Assembly: GCA_903831255.1 (NCBI GenBank)
Contig: CAIKWZ010000075.1
Location: 55,584-119,583, forward strand
DNA: 64,000 bases
From: an uncultured Alphaproteobacteria bacterium
GTDB lineage: Bacteria; Pseudomonadota; Alphaproteobacteria; Caulobacterales; Hyphomonadaceae
Direction: 5' to 3'
Shown here: positions 31,213 to 41,079 of the stretch, in pieces
How positions within the stretch are numbered: the stretch's first letter is position 1
Layout of the letters: each line of letters starts with the position of its first letter
The notes under the pieces: model-generated
What the model was told of the DNA's origin: nothing
What the model saw: only the letters and a program-made list of their open reading frames with translations
Database searches by the model: none
Program-made: the position numbers and the translations under genes

Positions 31213-31666
31213 CCGCCTCAGCGCGAACCTGTTGGGCCTGAATAGCGCCTGACGCGAATGTATCCCGCAAATACCCCGAGATCTGTCGCCTTAGCCGGGC
31301 GGTCGTGACCCTGGAGTAAAGCATAACGCTCCAGTAGAGGGGAAAGCCGACCAGAACGAAACACAGAGGCAATGAGATGAGCAGTATCAGGGCCGCGACG
31401 CCCTCCACCCTGTCGCCGATCACCGACTGACGTCCCGTCGCAAGGTTCAGATCGCAGATATAGTTGCCCCCCTTGAATATGACAGCGGTTCGCTCTCCAG
31501 CAGAGTAGGTCTCCGACAAATCGGGAAACGAAGTCTCGCCATTGTCATCCCAGCTTACCCTGCAGCGACTGAAGCGTTTTGTCCGGCCGGCCGAGTTGGT
31601 GCGCTCGCTGACCGAAGCGACCTCCAGAACCACCCCGAGCCTGTGATAGAGCGCCTCAGCAGCCAT
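31196..31666 (-). CDS. Membrane protein of unknown function, DUF3592-like
   Basis: A 156-residue protein. A soluble N-terminal part (VVLEVASVSERTN, then CRVSWDDNGETSFPDLSETYSAGERTAVIF) resembles the small beta-domain of DUF3592-type proteins. It is followed by a long hydrophobic region (about 90-125) that fits one or two helices. ATG 31666 has GGGAG about 6 nt upstream; the frame also runs to a TTG at 31729. The similarity is weak and the function unknown. It overlaps the convergent small membrane protein gene. Confidence 0.6.
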   Translation of the reverse strand: MAAEALYHRLGVVLEVASVSERTNSAGRTKRFSRCRVSWDDNGETSFPDLSETYSAGERTAVIFKGGNYICDLNLATGRQSVIGDRVEGVAALILLISLPLCFVLVGFPLYWSVMLYSRVTTARLRRQISGYLRDTFASGAIQAQQVRAEAVTTSL

Positions 31667-31774
31667 CCGCCTCTCCCGAAAGCCGCCGCAGAGAAGGCCA
31701 GCTGGATAATGAAAATCGCATTCCGCCAAACTGCAATTCGGCGCGCCCCCATGGCTCCTGAGCTGATTTACCGG

Positions 31775-32494
31775 TCAACGGCGCGCCATCGACAGGAAAC
31801 GGGCCATCCAGCCAGCCACCAGCGCATGATCGCCCGGAATAGAATCCAGAGAGCGGATTGCTTGATCGGCCAGAGCCTCGGGAAAGACAGTTCCCCGACG
31901 CAAGGCATAGAGGGACGATGCAAATGAGTCACTGAACTCAGGATGACCCTGAACGCTCATAAACGGCGCATCCTGATACATCAGCATGGCGTGGTCCGTA
32001 TGAGCGGATCGGGCGAGCGTGACAGCGCTCTTAGGCGCCGAGATCACCTGATCCTGATGACTTGCGACAAGGGAAAACGATCCACCAGCGCCAACCATCC
32101 AGTCCCGGGTCTCCAAGACCTCATAGGTATGCCTCCCCACACCCCACCCCTTGGGAGACTTCCTGACATCGCCTCCCAGAGCATCCGCAAGGATCTGATG
32201 GCCGAAACAAACGCCGACCATTGGAAGTTGCGCCGAATGCGCGGAGCGCACGAAGGTCTTCAGCGGACCAATCCAGGGCAAATCGTCATATACCCCCGAA
32301 GGAGATCCAGTGATGATCGCAGCCTCCAGAAGGCCCGGATCCGGAAGCCCTCCCCCGTCAACAAGGCGAATCGGGTCGAATTCGAAATCTCCAAGCCCGC
32401 CGCCTAAAAGCTGCGCGAACATACCGGGATAATCAGAAAACGTTTCCCCCAGGGGGGCGGGCGGGCGACCGGTTTCGATGACTGAAATCTTCAT
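31775..32494 (-). CDS. Class I glutamine amidotransferase-like protein
   Basis: A 239-residue stand-alone GATase1 domain of the GMP-synthase-amidotransferase-like type (YfeJ/GuaA-like). The nucleophile lies in GVCFGHQILADALGG, and the catalytic His/Glu pair is in SVQGHPEFS. IITGSPSGVYDDLPWI is the oxyanion region. Without a synthetase partner nearby it may act on gamma-glutamyl substrates, but the substrate is unknown. It is divergent from sdhC; the 138-bp spacer must contain the promoters of both. Confidence 0.87.
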   Translation of the reverse strand: MKISVIETGRPPAPLGETFSDYPGMFAQLLGGGLGDFEFDPIRLVDGGGLPDPGLLEAAIITGSPSGVYDDLPWIGPLKTFVRSAHSAQLPMVGVCFGHQILADALGGDVRKSPKGWGVGRHTYEVLETRDWMVGAGGSFSLVASHQDQVISAPKSAVTLARSAHTDHAMLMYQDAPFMSVQGHPEFSDSFASSLYALRRGTVFPEALADQAIRSLDSIPGDHALVAGWMARFLSMARR

Positions 32495-32632
32495 GAGTCA
32501 TAAATGAAACGGTTTTGAACGCACGCCAAGAGGCCGCGCCCCTGACGCGTTGACACTGGTGAGAGCGGGTCTAGAACCGAAACCTAGGGTATTTTTAGAA
32601 ACCTGATCGGGAGCCTTCGGGGAAAAATCGGA

Positions 32633-33055
32633 ATGGCGCAATCGGGATGGACTGACAAGCGACCCATGTCGCCTCATGTGCAGGTCTGGAGATGGCATAC
32701 GACCATGCTGGGCTCGATCCTTCATCGGGCGACCGGAGTGGCTAACTATCTGGGACTGATACTTCTTGCAGGCTGGCTGTTCGCCGCCGCCTCAGGTCCC
32801 GAAGCCTACAGCGCCTTTGAGCGGGTCGCATCCTCAATACCGGGCTCGGTCGTGCTGTTCGGGTTTACGGTAAGCATTCTTTACCATGCGATGAGCGGGG
32901 CGCGGCATCTTGTCTGGGATATGGGCCACGGCTTCAATCCAAAGCTTGCCAGTCTTCTGGGGGGGCTAATGATCCTTTTGGCAGCGGTCGGCGCGGGTGC
33001 GATCTGGATCGCGGCGGGGTTGGCGCCAGTGTCGCTTGAGGCAATGGGGGGCTGA
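32633..33055 (+). CDS. sdhC: Succinate dehydrogenase cytochrome b556 subunit
   Basis: Membrane anchor and haem/quinone-binding subunit of respiratory complex II. The 140 residues hold RPMSPHVQVWRWHTTMLGSILHRATG (quinone-site Ser/Arg region and His), three transmembrane helices, and the haem-ligand-type histidine in SILYHAMSGARHLVWDMG. First gene of the sdh operon; sdhD follows after 2 nt. Confidence 0.95.
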   Translation: MAQSGWTDKRPMSPHVQVWRWHTTMLGSILHRATGVANYLGLILLAGWLFAAASGPEAYSAFERVASSIPGSVVLFGFTVSILYHAMSGARHLVWDMGHGFNPKLASLLGGLMILLAAVGAGAIWIAAGLAPVSLEAMGG

Positions 33056-33057
33056 AA

Positions 33058-33441
33058 ATGAGCGAATCAATCAGAACGCCGCTTGGCAAGGTCCGTGGCC
33101 TCGGGTCTGCGAAAAAAGGGGTCGAACACTTCATCGCGCAACGAGCGACAGCCGTCGCGCTATTGATCCTTACGCCATGGATTCTGATCTCCCTGATCGG
33201 GGCGGTCCGGGGTGGATATGACGGTGCGATTGCGTGGATCGGGGAGCCGATCAACGCCGCCCTCATTCTGGTGACAATCGGGGCTGGCGTGCACCATATG
33301 CGCATTGGCCTTCAGGTTGTGATTGAAGATTACATCAGCAAGACGAGCTCGAAACTCTCGCTGCTGATCCTCAACACCTTCATCTCCGTATTGGTATTTG
33401 TCGCCGCGGCCGTTGCGGTTCTGAAGCTTGCCATCGCCTAG
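33058..33441 (+). CDS. sdhD: Succinate dehydrogenase hydrophobic membrane anchor
   Basis: Second membrane anchor of complex II, 127 residues with three transmembrane helices. The N terminus IRTPLGKVRGLGSAKKGVEHFIAQRATAVALL is typical of alphaproteobacterial SdhD. GAGVHHMRIGLQVVIEDYI carries the conserved His and Asp-Tyr-like region. It starts 2 nt after sdhC and precedes sdhA by 63 bp. Confidence 0.95.
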   Translation: MSESIRTPLGKVRGLGSAKKGVEHFIAQRATAVALLILTPWILISLIGAVRGGYDGAIAWIGEPINAALILVTIGAGVHHMRIGLQVVIEDYISKTSSKLSLLILNTFISVLVFVAAAVAVLKLAIA

Positions 33442-33504
33442 GCGCATGAATGTCCGGCTGGGCCGGAAGACCGATCTAACTCTTTGTCCTGAGGATCCTC
33501 GCCA

Positions 33505-35292
33505 ATGACCGCCTATTCTTGGAACGATCACACCTACGATGTTGTGGTTGTCGGCGCAGGCGGATCGGGCCTTCGGGCCGCCCTGGGTTGTGCTCAGGCG
33601 GGACTTAAGACGGCGTGTGTGACGAAAGTGTTCCCCACACGCTCTCACACCGTGGCCGCCCAGGGCGGAATCTCGGCATCACTTGGCAACATGGGTCAGG
33701 ACGACTGGCGCTGGCACATGTACGACACAGTGAAGGGCGCTGACTGGCTGGGCGATCAGGACGCCATCGAGTATCTCGTCCGGCATGCGCCAGATGCTGT
33801 TTATGAACTGGAGCACTGGGGGGTGCCGTTCTCGCGGACAGAGGACGGAAAGATCTATCAGCGCGCATTTGGCGGAATGACCCGAAACTTCGGGGAGGCG
33901 CCGATTCAGCGGACCTGCGCCGCAGCAGACAGAACAGGCCACGCCATTCTGCACACGCTCTATGGCCAGTCGCTGAAATACGACGTGGACTTCTTCATAG
34001 AGCACTTCGCCCTTGACCTGATCATGGATTCCGACGGCGCATGCCGGGGAGTTACCTCGTGGCAGCTTGATAATGGCGCTCTTCACCGTTTCAGGGCCCG
34101 CCGCGTCATCCTGGCGACGGGCGGCTACGGCAGGGCTTATTTCTCAGCGACATCCGCTCATACCTGCACCGGCGACGGAAACGCCATGGTTCTGCGCGCC
34201 GGCCTTCCGCTGCAGGACATGGAGTTTGTTCAGTTCCACCCTACAGGAATCTACGGAGCGGGCTGCCTGATCACGGAAGGGGCCCGCGGCGAGGGTGGAT
34301 ACCTCACCAACTCTAACGGTGAGCGCTTCATGGAAAGATACGCGCCGTCAGCGAAGGATCTGGCGTCTCGTGACGTCGTCTCCCGCTCGATGACCATCGA
34401 GATCCGGGAGGGACGCGGCGTTGGGAAAAATGGTGATCACATTCACCTCCATCTCGACCATCTCGATCCGAAAGTGCTTCACGCTCGGCTGCCAGGGATC
34501 TCTGAGAGCGCCAAAATCTTCGCGGGCGTGGATGTGACTCGCGAGCCCATACCTGTCCTGCCGACCGTGCACTATAATATGGGCGGCATCCCGACCAACT
34601 ATCATGGCGAGGTTCTGACCAAGGCCGGGGGAGACCCCGACACCATCGTTCCCGGATTGATGGCTGTGGGTGAAGCTGCGTGCGTATCCGTTCACGGAGC
34701 CAACCGTCTCGGGTCGAATTCGCTGATCGACCTTGTCGTGTTTGGAAGGGCAGCCGGCCTGCGTTGCGCGGAAGTCCTCGATCGCCAGTCCTCGCAAGTC
34801 GACCTGCCTAAGGGTGCAGGCGAAGCGCATCTGGCGCGCCTTGATCGCTTCCGGAACGCAAGCGGAGCGACCCCCACTTCCCGACTGAGACTTTCCATGC
34901 AGAAAGCTATGCAGGAGAATTGTGCGGTTTTCAGAACAGGGGAAGTTCTCGACGAAGGAGTCCGCCGCATCGCCGAAGTTCATGCGGGAACCGCAGATAT
35001 CTCGGTGTCTGACCGAGGGATGATTTGGAATACGGATCTTTTGGAGACCCTCGAATACGACAATCTCATCATTCAGGCCGCCGCCACAGTGAACTCGGCC
35101 GCGAACCGAAAGGAAAGCCGGGGTGCCCATGCACGGGAAGACTATCCTGATCGCAATGATGGCGAGTGGATGAAGCACACGCTGGCCTGGGTCGGCGAGA
35201 ACGGCGGCGTTTCGATCGACTACCGCCCGGTTCACGCTTACACCATGTCGAACGACATCGAGTACATCGCGCCTAAGGCCAGGGTATACTGA
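33505..35292 (+). CDS. sdhA: Succinate dehydrogenase flavoprotein subunit
   Basis: Catalytic subunit oxidising succinate to fumarate. The 595-residue protein has [10 protein letters not shown] at 18-27, covalent-FAD His48 in [19 protein letters not shown], and the active-site Arg/His region ([23 protein letters not shown]). [19 protein letters not shown] completes the FAD site. It is followed not by sdhB but by a 1.8-kb DUF885 gene, with 45 bp between them. Confidence 0.98.
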   Translation: MTAYSWNDHTYDVVVVGAGGSGLRAALGCAQAGLKTACVTKVFPTRSHTVAAQGGISASLGNMGQDDWRWHMYDTVKGADWLGDQDAIEYLVRHAPDAVYELEHWGVPFSRTEDGKIYQRAFGGMTRNFGEAPIQRTCAAADRTGHAILHTLYGQSLKYDVDFFIEHFALDLIMDSDGACRGVTSWQLDNGALHRFRARRVILATGGYGRAYFSATSAHTCTGDGNAMVLRAGLPLQDMEFVQFHPTGIYGAGCLITEGARGEGGYLTNSNGERFMERYAPSAKDLASRDVVSRSMTIEIREGRGVGKNGDHIHLHLDHLDPKVLHARLPGISESAKIFAGVDVTREPIPVLPTVHYNMGGIPTNYHGEVLTKAGGDPDTIVPGLMAVGEAACVSVHGANRLGSNSLIDLVVFGRAAGLRCAEVLDRQSSQVDLPKGAGEAHLARLDRFRNASGATPTSRLRLSMQKAMQENCAVFRTGEVLDEGVRRIAEVHAGTADISVSDRGMIWNTDLLETLEYDNLIIQAAATVNSAANRKESRGAHAREDYPDRNDGEWMKHTLAWVGENGGVSIDYRPVHAYTMSNDIEYIAPKARVY

Positions 35293-35337
35293 CGGACGGG
35301 AAATCTGGGTCTCATTGACCCGTAAGAGACAACGATC

Positions 35338-37134
35338 ATGTCATCAGGTCTGTCGAGGCGAGAGGCCCTTGTTCTATGCGCAGCCGCCGGACTTTCGGGA
35401 CTTACCGGTTGCAGCCGACCAGGATCTTCCGCTCCTGAGACCTCAGATGAGGTCTTCAAGACGCTGGCGTCTGACTGGCTACAGAGTTACACGCGCCTAC
35501 GCCCCTCCGCGGCGACAGGTCTTGGCGAGCACGCCTTTGATTCCGAGCTCGAGGATGTCAGCGAACCGGGTCGCCAGGCGTCATCCGCAGAGGTTGAAGC
35601 ATTCCGACAACGCCTTGCAGCGATCGATCGAAGCGCCCTGTCGCGAGACAACCAGGTCGACGCCGTCATGCTATCGGAGCACCTTGAAGGGCAGCTCTTT
35701 ACCTATGTCGATCTTCAGGACTGGAAATGGGATCCGCTGCGTTACAGCGAAGCCGCCGGGAACGCCCTCTACAGTTTGATGGCGCGGGATTTCGGCCCCT
35801 TGCCCGAGCGGCTGCTGTCAGCAGCTGCGCGGATGGAAAAGCTGCCTCAGTTTATGGATCAGGCTCAACAGTCGCTGCTCCCGGAGAAGACTCCAAAAAT
35901 CCATGCCGAAACCTATCTGGCGCAAATGGACGGGGTCATTTCGATTATCGAAAACCTCATCGAACCTCAGGCTTCAGTCCTCAGACCGAACGATCTCTCA
36001 CGATTGAAATCAGCAGCCGAAACGGCGAAATCAGCTGTCGGGGCGCACAGGTCATGGATCCGCTCAACGCTCATTCCTGCCGCATCGGGCGACTTTCGCA
36101 TCGGGTCAGAGTTATTCGAGACAAAACTGCGCCTGACGCTCAGCGCAACACTATCCGGCGGGGATCTTCGCCAGCAGGCGATGAAGGACATCGACGGGGT
36201 GCGGGACGAAATGTTCGACATCGCTCGAACCGCGCTTTCCGTGAATAATTCGAATGAGAGGCTGGGTCCTGCCCCGTCGGCTGAGCAGAAGGATTCAGCG
36301 ATACGAGCGGCGCTGACGTTAGCCTATGCTGACCGCCCCTCGCGCGAGGACCTGTTCTCACGAGCTGCCGAAACACTCGAGACGACAACCCGGTTTGTCC
36401 GGGAAAGAGATCTCATCACACTGCCCGACGCCCCGGTTCGGGTGATAGAGATGCCGGAATTCCAGCAAGGTGTCGCTGTGGCCTACTGCGACTCTCCAGG
36501 ACCTCTCGATCGGCATCTCGAAACATTTTACGCGGTCTCCCCCATTCCGACTTCATGGTCGGAGGAGCGGACGCAGTCCTTCCTTCGCGAGTACAATTCG
36601 CGTTCGATTGATGAACTTACCATTCACGAAGCCATGCCTGGTCATTTCGTTCAATTATGGCACGCCAACCGCCATCCCAGCACGCTAAGGGCAGTTCTTG
36701 GCTCGGGAACCTTTATCGAGGGCTGGGCGTGCTATGCGGAAGACATGATGTCGGAAGTGCGGGACGCTCCGGGCGATCCGCTTCGCAAGCTGATCACCCT
36801 GAAGTGGCGTTTAAGATCTATCGCAAACGCTGCGCTCGATCATGGCGTCCATGTAGACAGCTGGAGCGAAGCTGACGCGATGTCGTTCATGACAGGCGCG
36901 GCTTTGCAGGAAGAAAGTGAAGCGCGGGGGAAATGGACGCGCGCGCGTGTCAGCTCAACTCAGCTCTCGACCTACTATGTCGGTTGGAGAGAACACCATG
37001 CCCTCAGGGAAGAAGCCAAGCGTCGTTGGATGGGGGAGTTCAGCCTGAAGCGCTATCACGACACGGTTCTCTCGCATGGGTCTCCTCCTGCGCGTCTCGT
37101 GAGGGCTTTAATGTTCAACGAGACAATTCCATGA
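35338..37134 (+). CDS. DUF885 putative metallohydrolase lipoprotein within the sdh operon
   Basis: A 598-residue DUF885 protein. The N terminus has SRREALVLCAAAGLSGLTGC, a twin-arginine-like signal ending in a lipobox, so it is probably lipidated and periplasmic. The body is helical. The zincin-like site HEAMPGH (HExxxH) lies at about 428-434, and a downstream Glu in FIEGWACYAEDMM could be the third metal ligand. Relatives are described as carboxypeptidase-like, but the activity here is not known. It is inserted between sdhA (45 bp) and sdhB (113 bp) on the same strand. No functional link to complex II is evident. Confidence 0.88.
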   Translation: MSSGLSRREALVLCAAAGLSGLTGCSRPGSSAPETSDEVFKTLASDWLQSYTRLRPSAATGLGEHAFDSELEDVSEPGRQASSAEVEAFRQRLAAIDRSALSRDNQVDAVMLSEHLEGQLFTYVDLQDWKWDPLRYSEAAGNALYSLMARDFGPLPERLLSAAARMEKLPQFMDQAQQSLLPEKTPKIHAETYLAQMDGVISIIENLIEPQASVLRPNDLSRLKSAAETAKSAVGAHRSWIRSTLIPAASGDFRIGSELFETKLRLTLSATLSGGDLRQQAMKDIDGVRDEMFDIARTALSVNNSNERLGPAPSAEQKDSAIRAALTLAYADRPSREDLFSRAAETLETTTRFVRERDLITLPDAPVRVIEMPEFQQGVAVAYCDSPGPLDRHLETFYAVSPIPTSWSEERTQSFLREYNSRSIDELTIHEAMPGHFVQLWHANRHPSTLRAVLGSGTFIEGWACYAEDMMSEVRDAPGDPLRKLITLKWRLRSIANAALDHGVHVDSWSEADAMSFMTGAALQEESEARGKWTRARVSSTQLSTYYVGWREHHALREEAKRRWMGEFSLKRYHDTVLSHGSPPARLVRALMFNETIP

Positions 37135-37247
37135 CCTTCAGGCACATCGTTACGGGGCCAACCACATGCGCCGCGACGCTGAGACGCTTTCATTTTGACG
37201 GATCGCCGCTAAGGTGATCTGAGATCCTACCCGAGACGGATTTTCCA

Positions 37248-38027
37248 ATGGTTGAGCTAACGCTTCCGCGCAATTCCGAAATCAAAAAGGGCAAGATTTG
37301 GCCCAAACCCGTCGGTGTGAAGAAATTCAAGGTCTTCAAGATTTATCGGTTTGATCCGGAGAGCGGACAAAACCCTTCCTGGGATACTTATACGATCGAT
37401 ACCGCTCAGTGCGGCCCTATGGTCTTGGACGCCCTTATCTACATCAAGAATGAGATCGATCCGACCCTCTCTTTCAGGAGATCCTGCAGGGAAGGCGTTT
37501 GCGGGTCCTGTTCGATGAATATCGGCGGTCGAAACACGATAGCGTGCACCAAGGGACATGACGAGTTTCAGGGTCCAATCACGATCTCGCCATTGCCGCA
37601 CATGCCTGTTGTTAAGGATCTGGTGGCGGATCTGACGAATTTTTATGCTCAGCACCGCTATGTTCAGCCCTACCTCAAGACGACCACTCCCGAGCCTCAA
37701 AAGGAATGGAAGCAGTCTGAAGGAGACAGAAAGAAACTGGACGGCCTCTACGAATGCATCATGTGCGCTTCCTGCTCGACCGCCTGCCCCAGCTATTGGT
37801 GGAATGGCGATAAGTTCCTAGGCCCCGCAGCTCTGCTTCAGGCGTATCGCTGGATCATCGACAGCAGGGATGAAGCGACCGGAGAACGGCTTGACGACCT
37901 GGAAGACCCTTTCAAGCTTTACCGATGCCACACCATCATGAACTGCGCTCAGGTATGCCCCAAGGGGCTGAACCCGGCCAAGGCGATCGCGGAAATCAAG
38001 AAGCTGATGGTTGAGCGGGTGACCTGA
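37248..38027 (+). CDS. sdhB: Succinate dehydrogenase iron-sulfur subunit
   Basis: Electron-transfer subunit of complex II, 259 residues. The [2Fe-2S] ligands lie in [21 protein letters not shown], the [4Fe-4S] set in [12 protein letters not shown], and the [3Fe-4S] set in [17 protein letters not shown]. It is separated from sdhA by the DUF885 gene, so co-transcription depends on read-through or on a promoter in the 113 bp upstream. It converges with rplS across 211 bp in which I see no strong terminator. Confidence 0.98.
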   Translation: MVELTLPRNSEIKKGKIWPKPVGVKKFKVFKIYRFDPESGQNPSWDTYTIDTAQCGPMVLDALIYIKNEIDPTLSFRRSCREGVCGSCSMNIGGRNTIACTKGHDEFQGPITISPLPHMPVVKDLVADLTNFYAQHRYVQPYLKTTTPEPQKEWKQSEGDRKKLDGLYECIMCASCSTACPSYWWNGDKFLGPAALLQAYRWIIDSRDEATGERLDDLEDPFKLYRCHTIMNCAQVCPKGLNPAKAIAEIKKLMVERVT

Positions 38028-38238
38028 GACTGAGCTCATTGGCTAATGGGCCCAAAAGTCAGCTTACATCTCAAGTACTGGGTATAAACGCTCGGGGAGT
38101 GACCATTCGTTCGCGCGAGGTGACGTTAAACCGCTAATTTCTAACCGCCTTAACAGGAAATGAAAAAGTGCCCTGCCGCACGAGCAGAACAATCGATCAT
38201 CGACGATCGTATTTCACAACCGCTCCGTCCGGCGTTAT

Positions 38239-38631
38239 TTAATCAGCCGAATCGTCATCCCGCCGGCCTGTGGTGCGCTCAGCGATACGGGCTCTCTTAC
38301 CGGTCAGCCCGCGCAGGTAATAAAGCTTCGCTCTACGAACCTTGCCTTTTCGCTTCACCTCGATCGAGTCAAGCATCGGCGAATTCAGGGGGAACACACG
38401 CTCCACCCCTTCCCCAAAGGAAAGTTTGCGCACGGTGAAACTCTCGTTGAGGCCGCCGCCCGACCGGGCGATGCAGACACCTTCGAAAGCCTGAATTCGT
38501 TCACGGTCGCCTTCGGAAATCTTCACATTTACTCGCAGGGTGTCCCCCGCCGCGAATGCAGGAATTGACTTCCCCGCCATGACCCGAGCGATTTCCTCAC
38601 GGTCCAAGGTTTCGATGATATTGGCGGCCAT
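38239..38631 (-). CDS. rplS: 50S ribosomal protein L19
   Basis: Large-subunit protein at the 30S-50S interface. The 130 residues include [52 protein letters not shown] and [20 protein letters not shown], all typical L19 blocks. It begins 3 nt after the trmD stop and is clearly co-transcribed with it. Confidence 0.98.
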   Translation of the reverse strand: MAANIIETLDREEIARVMAGKSIPAFAAGDTLRVNVKISEGDRERIQAFEGVCIARSGGGLNESFTVRKLSFGEGVERVFPLNSPMLDSIEVKRKGKVRRAKLYYLRGLTGKRARIAERTTGRRDDDSAD

Positions 38632-38634
38632 CGG

Positions 38635-39366
38635 TTACATCTTTCCGTCGCGCGAACGACCTTGCGCACCTGTCGGGCTTGAAGCCCGGGAAGCGGCGTA
38701 TAAATCCGGTCTTCTGGCTTTCGTCAACTGCTCAGCCTGATTTCGACGCCACTCATCGACTTTTTTATGATCTCCGGACACCAGGACGGCCGGAATTTCA
38801 CGTCCTTCCCAGACTTGGGGACGAGTATAATGGGGATGTTCCAGAAGCCCTGCTTCGAAACTTTCCTCGACCAGGGACTCGTTATTCCCGGCCACTCCCG
38901 GCAACAGACGAACGCACGCCTCGACCAGGGCCAGAGCGGCGACCTCCCCCCCGGCCAGGACGAAATCTCCAATAGACACCTCTTCGAGCCCACGAGCTTC
39001 AATCACCCGCTCGTCGAGGCCCTCAAACCGACCACACAGAAGGATCACCCCCGGCCCGGCGGCCAGTTCGCGGACCCGGGCCTGAGTGAGAGGAGCCCCA
39101 CGAGGAGACAGGTAAATGACCGGCCGACCGTCGCGAGAAACACTGTCGATAGCGGCAGCAGCCACATCGGCCCGCATCACCAGACCGGCCCCGCCCCCAG
39201 AAGGGGTATCGTCCACCGTAAGTCGCCGCCCCACCCCAAAAGGCCGGATGTCGACCGCATCGAGAGCAAAGGCGCCTCGCTCAAGCGCAGCCCCAACGAT
39301 CGACAGACCAAGCGTGCCCGGAAAGGCCTCGGGAAACAGCGTGACACACGTCACTCGAAAGGTCAT
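38635..39366 (-). CDS. trmD: tRNA (guanine37-N1)-methyltransferase
   Basis: SPOUT-family enzyme making m1G37 in tRNAs with G at 36, which prevents +1 frameshifting. The 243-residue protein has [33 protein letters not shown], the knot/SAM site [30 protein letters not shown], and the tail [14 protein letters not shown]. In most bacteria rpsP and rimM lie just upstream. Here the upstream neighbour is a divergent secreted protein gene, 159 bp away. Confidence 0.97.
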   Translation of the reverse strand: MTFRVTCVTLFPEAFPGTLGLSIVGAALERGAFALDAVDIRPFGVGRRLTVDDTPSGGGAGLVMRADVAAAAIDSVSRDGRPVIYLSPRGAPLTQARVRELAAGPGVILLCGRFEGLDERVIEARGLEEVSIGDFVLAGGEVAALALVEACVRLLPGVAGNNESLVEESFEAGLLEHPHYTRPQVWEGREIPAVLVSGDHKKVDEWRRNQAEQLTKARRPDLYAASRASSPTGAQGRSRDGKM

Positions 39367-39525
39367 GCCCGTCTCTCCGGTCTCCGGCGGCGCCGGTCAT
39401 TAGATCGCGGCTGCCTGTCCGCTCGAATAGCCTTCCAATTCAGAGATAGGAACGAGGCGCCGCAAACCCTGTAACTTACTTGATCAAAATGCTAGGAATG
39501 AAAACCCACTGACAAAGAGGATCAC

Positions 39526-39870
39526 ATGAAAACGTTTATCCTGCCCATCCTGCTGCTTTCGCTGGCGGCCCCGGCCCTGGCTCAGGAGGCGGCGCCAGCC
39601 TCATCGACTATTCAGGAAGTGACATCCAAAGGCATTACGATGGAAGTTCAGGGACAGTCCTTCAACATTGATTATACTCCCGATGGAAAGTTCACGGGCG
39701 GAGACGGCATGTTCAGCGGGACCTGGAAAGCCGATGGCGATAAGCTTTGTCTGTCGCTGCCTGACATGGGCGTGGAAAATCAGTGCACTGTCTATCCGGA
39801 AGGCAAGAAGTCAGGAGATAGTTTCGAAATCTCTGGCGAGATGGGATCGATGACGGTTCGCATTCGGTAA
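39526..39870 (+). CDS. Small secreted protein of unknown function
   Basis: A 114-residue protein with a clear signal peptide (MKTFILPILLLSLAAPALAQ). The mature part is beta-rich: TMEVQGQSFNIDYTPDGKFTGG, FSGTWKADGDKLCLSLPDMG. It contains two cysteines that could form a disulfide. The pattern suggests a small calycin-like barrel, but I do not recognise a family. It is divergent from trmD and has GAGG about 7 nt before the ATG. Confidence 0.7.
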   Translation: MKTFILPILLLSLAAPALAQEAAPASSTIQEVTSKGITMEVQGQSFNIDYTPDGKFTGGDGMFSGTWKADGDKLCLSLPDMGVENQCTVYPEGKKSGDSFEISGEMGSMTVRIR

Positions 39871-40029
39871 GGTCGCTTCAGAGGGGGAAAAAGCGGCCAA
39901 GCGGGGTCTTAAAGACGCCGCGACCCGTCCGTCCCGGCACACCTGAGGGCCGGAACGGATGGGGACCGCAAAGTCCCGATCTTTGACAGAAAGACCATTG
40001 AGCGGCAGCCCTTTTGGAGAGAGCTCCCC

Positions 40030-41064
40030 GTGAACGTGCGCCTCCGGGCGATAGCCCTGACTCTTTTATCAGCCCTTGCGGGCGGATGTGCGAGCACGGC
40101 GCCAGAAAATCGCTTTCGGGATTTTCCGGCTCAAGGGGTGTTGATCGAAATCGAGGACGGACGAAGACTTCAGCTCGATTGCCGGGGGGCCGGCACTCCT
40201 GTGATCATCCTTCAGGCAGGGGGAGACGTCACAGGCTCGCTGGCTTGGGCTCCTGTCCATGATCAGCTCGCCGCCAAGACACGGACATGCGCTTACAGTC
40301 GCGCGGGGATTCTCTGGAGCGATCCGAGAACAGACCCTTTTCATCCGAAGGAGGTCGCGACGGACCTGCGCGCCGCGCTGACAAGAGCGGGAGTTCAAGG
40401 CCCCTACATACTCGTCGGGCACTCAAGAGGAGGACTTTACTCGCTCATTTTTGCGGGCCTCTTTCCAGACGATGTCGCGGGACTTGTCCTTGCTGACTCA
40501 TCCCATCCGGATCAGGACTTCCAACTCCGTCAGGCTGGTGTTGCGCGCAAGCCTCCTCTGATCGCCAACCCGCTCTTGGCGCAACTCCTTCGGTGGAGCG
40601 GCCTCCTTCAATTGACCCCCGTCCAGGCGGATCCCGCCATCCTGCGTCCGGTGCAGGCCTTCTACGGCAAATCGGCCGTAGCGAACGCCCGAGAGGCGGC
40701 CGGCCGCGCACAAACTCTGGCTCTAGCGGGAGAGTTTCGTGATCTCAGGAACTGGCCGCTCATCGTTCTGGCAAGAGAACCGCCCGAGCAGACATTGGCG
40801 AGAACCACCTTGGACGCCAGAAACGCTTACTTGCTCTCAGAAGACGGCCCTGCTCCCGAGGGAGGAGCATTCTCGGCCGAAGAAACAGTCTGGAGACGAC
40901 TTCAGAGCGATCTGGCGACCTGGTCGAGCAAAGGTCGCCTGGAAGTCGTCCCAAATTCAACCCATGCGTTCTTCTTCCTAAAGCCCCAGGTCATTGTGAG
41001 GGCTGCAAGTGACGTTCTGGCTGCGTCACGCGTCATGCGCGCGCCTGCTCCAGTCATTGAATAG
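40030..41064 (+). CDS. Alpha/beta-hydrolase lipoprotein
   Basis: A 344-residue alpha/beta hydrolase with a lipobox (LAGGC, Cys20), so probably outer-membrane or periplasmic. It has the nucleophile elbow GHSRGGLYS, SSHPDQDFQ after the acid-bearing strand, and a C-terminal NSTHAFFFLKPQVI with the probable catalytic His. The start is GTG at 40030 after a GGAGAGAGC run. The substrate is unknown. It converges with the DAACS symporter gene (15-bp gap). Confidence 0.82.
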   Translation: MNVRLRAIALTLLSALAGGCASTAPENRFRDFPAQGVLIEIEDGRRLQLDCRGAGTPVIILQAGGDVTGSLAWAPVHDQLAAKTRTCAYSRAGILWSDPRTDPFHPKEVATDLRAALTRAGVQGPYILVGHSRGGLYSLIFAGLFPDDVAGLVLADSSHPDQDFQLRQAGVARKPPLIANPLLAQLLRWSGLLQLTPVQADPAILRPVQAFYGKSAVANAREAAGRAQTLALAGEFRDLRNWPLIVLAREPPEQTLARTTLDARNAYLLSEDGPAPEGGAFSAEETVWRRLQSDLATWSSKGRLEVVPNSTHAFFFLKPQVIVRAASDVLAASRVMRAPAPVIE

Positions 41065-41079
41065 CGCGGCAAGAGCAGC

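Noticed and set aside
34348..35235. Long minus-strand open frame (295 codons) opposite sdhA
   Set aside because: Antisense shadow of a highly conserved gene; typical of GC-rich codon bias.
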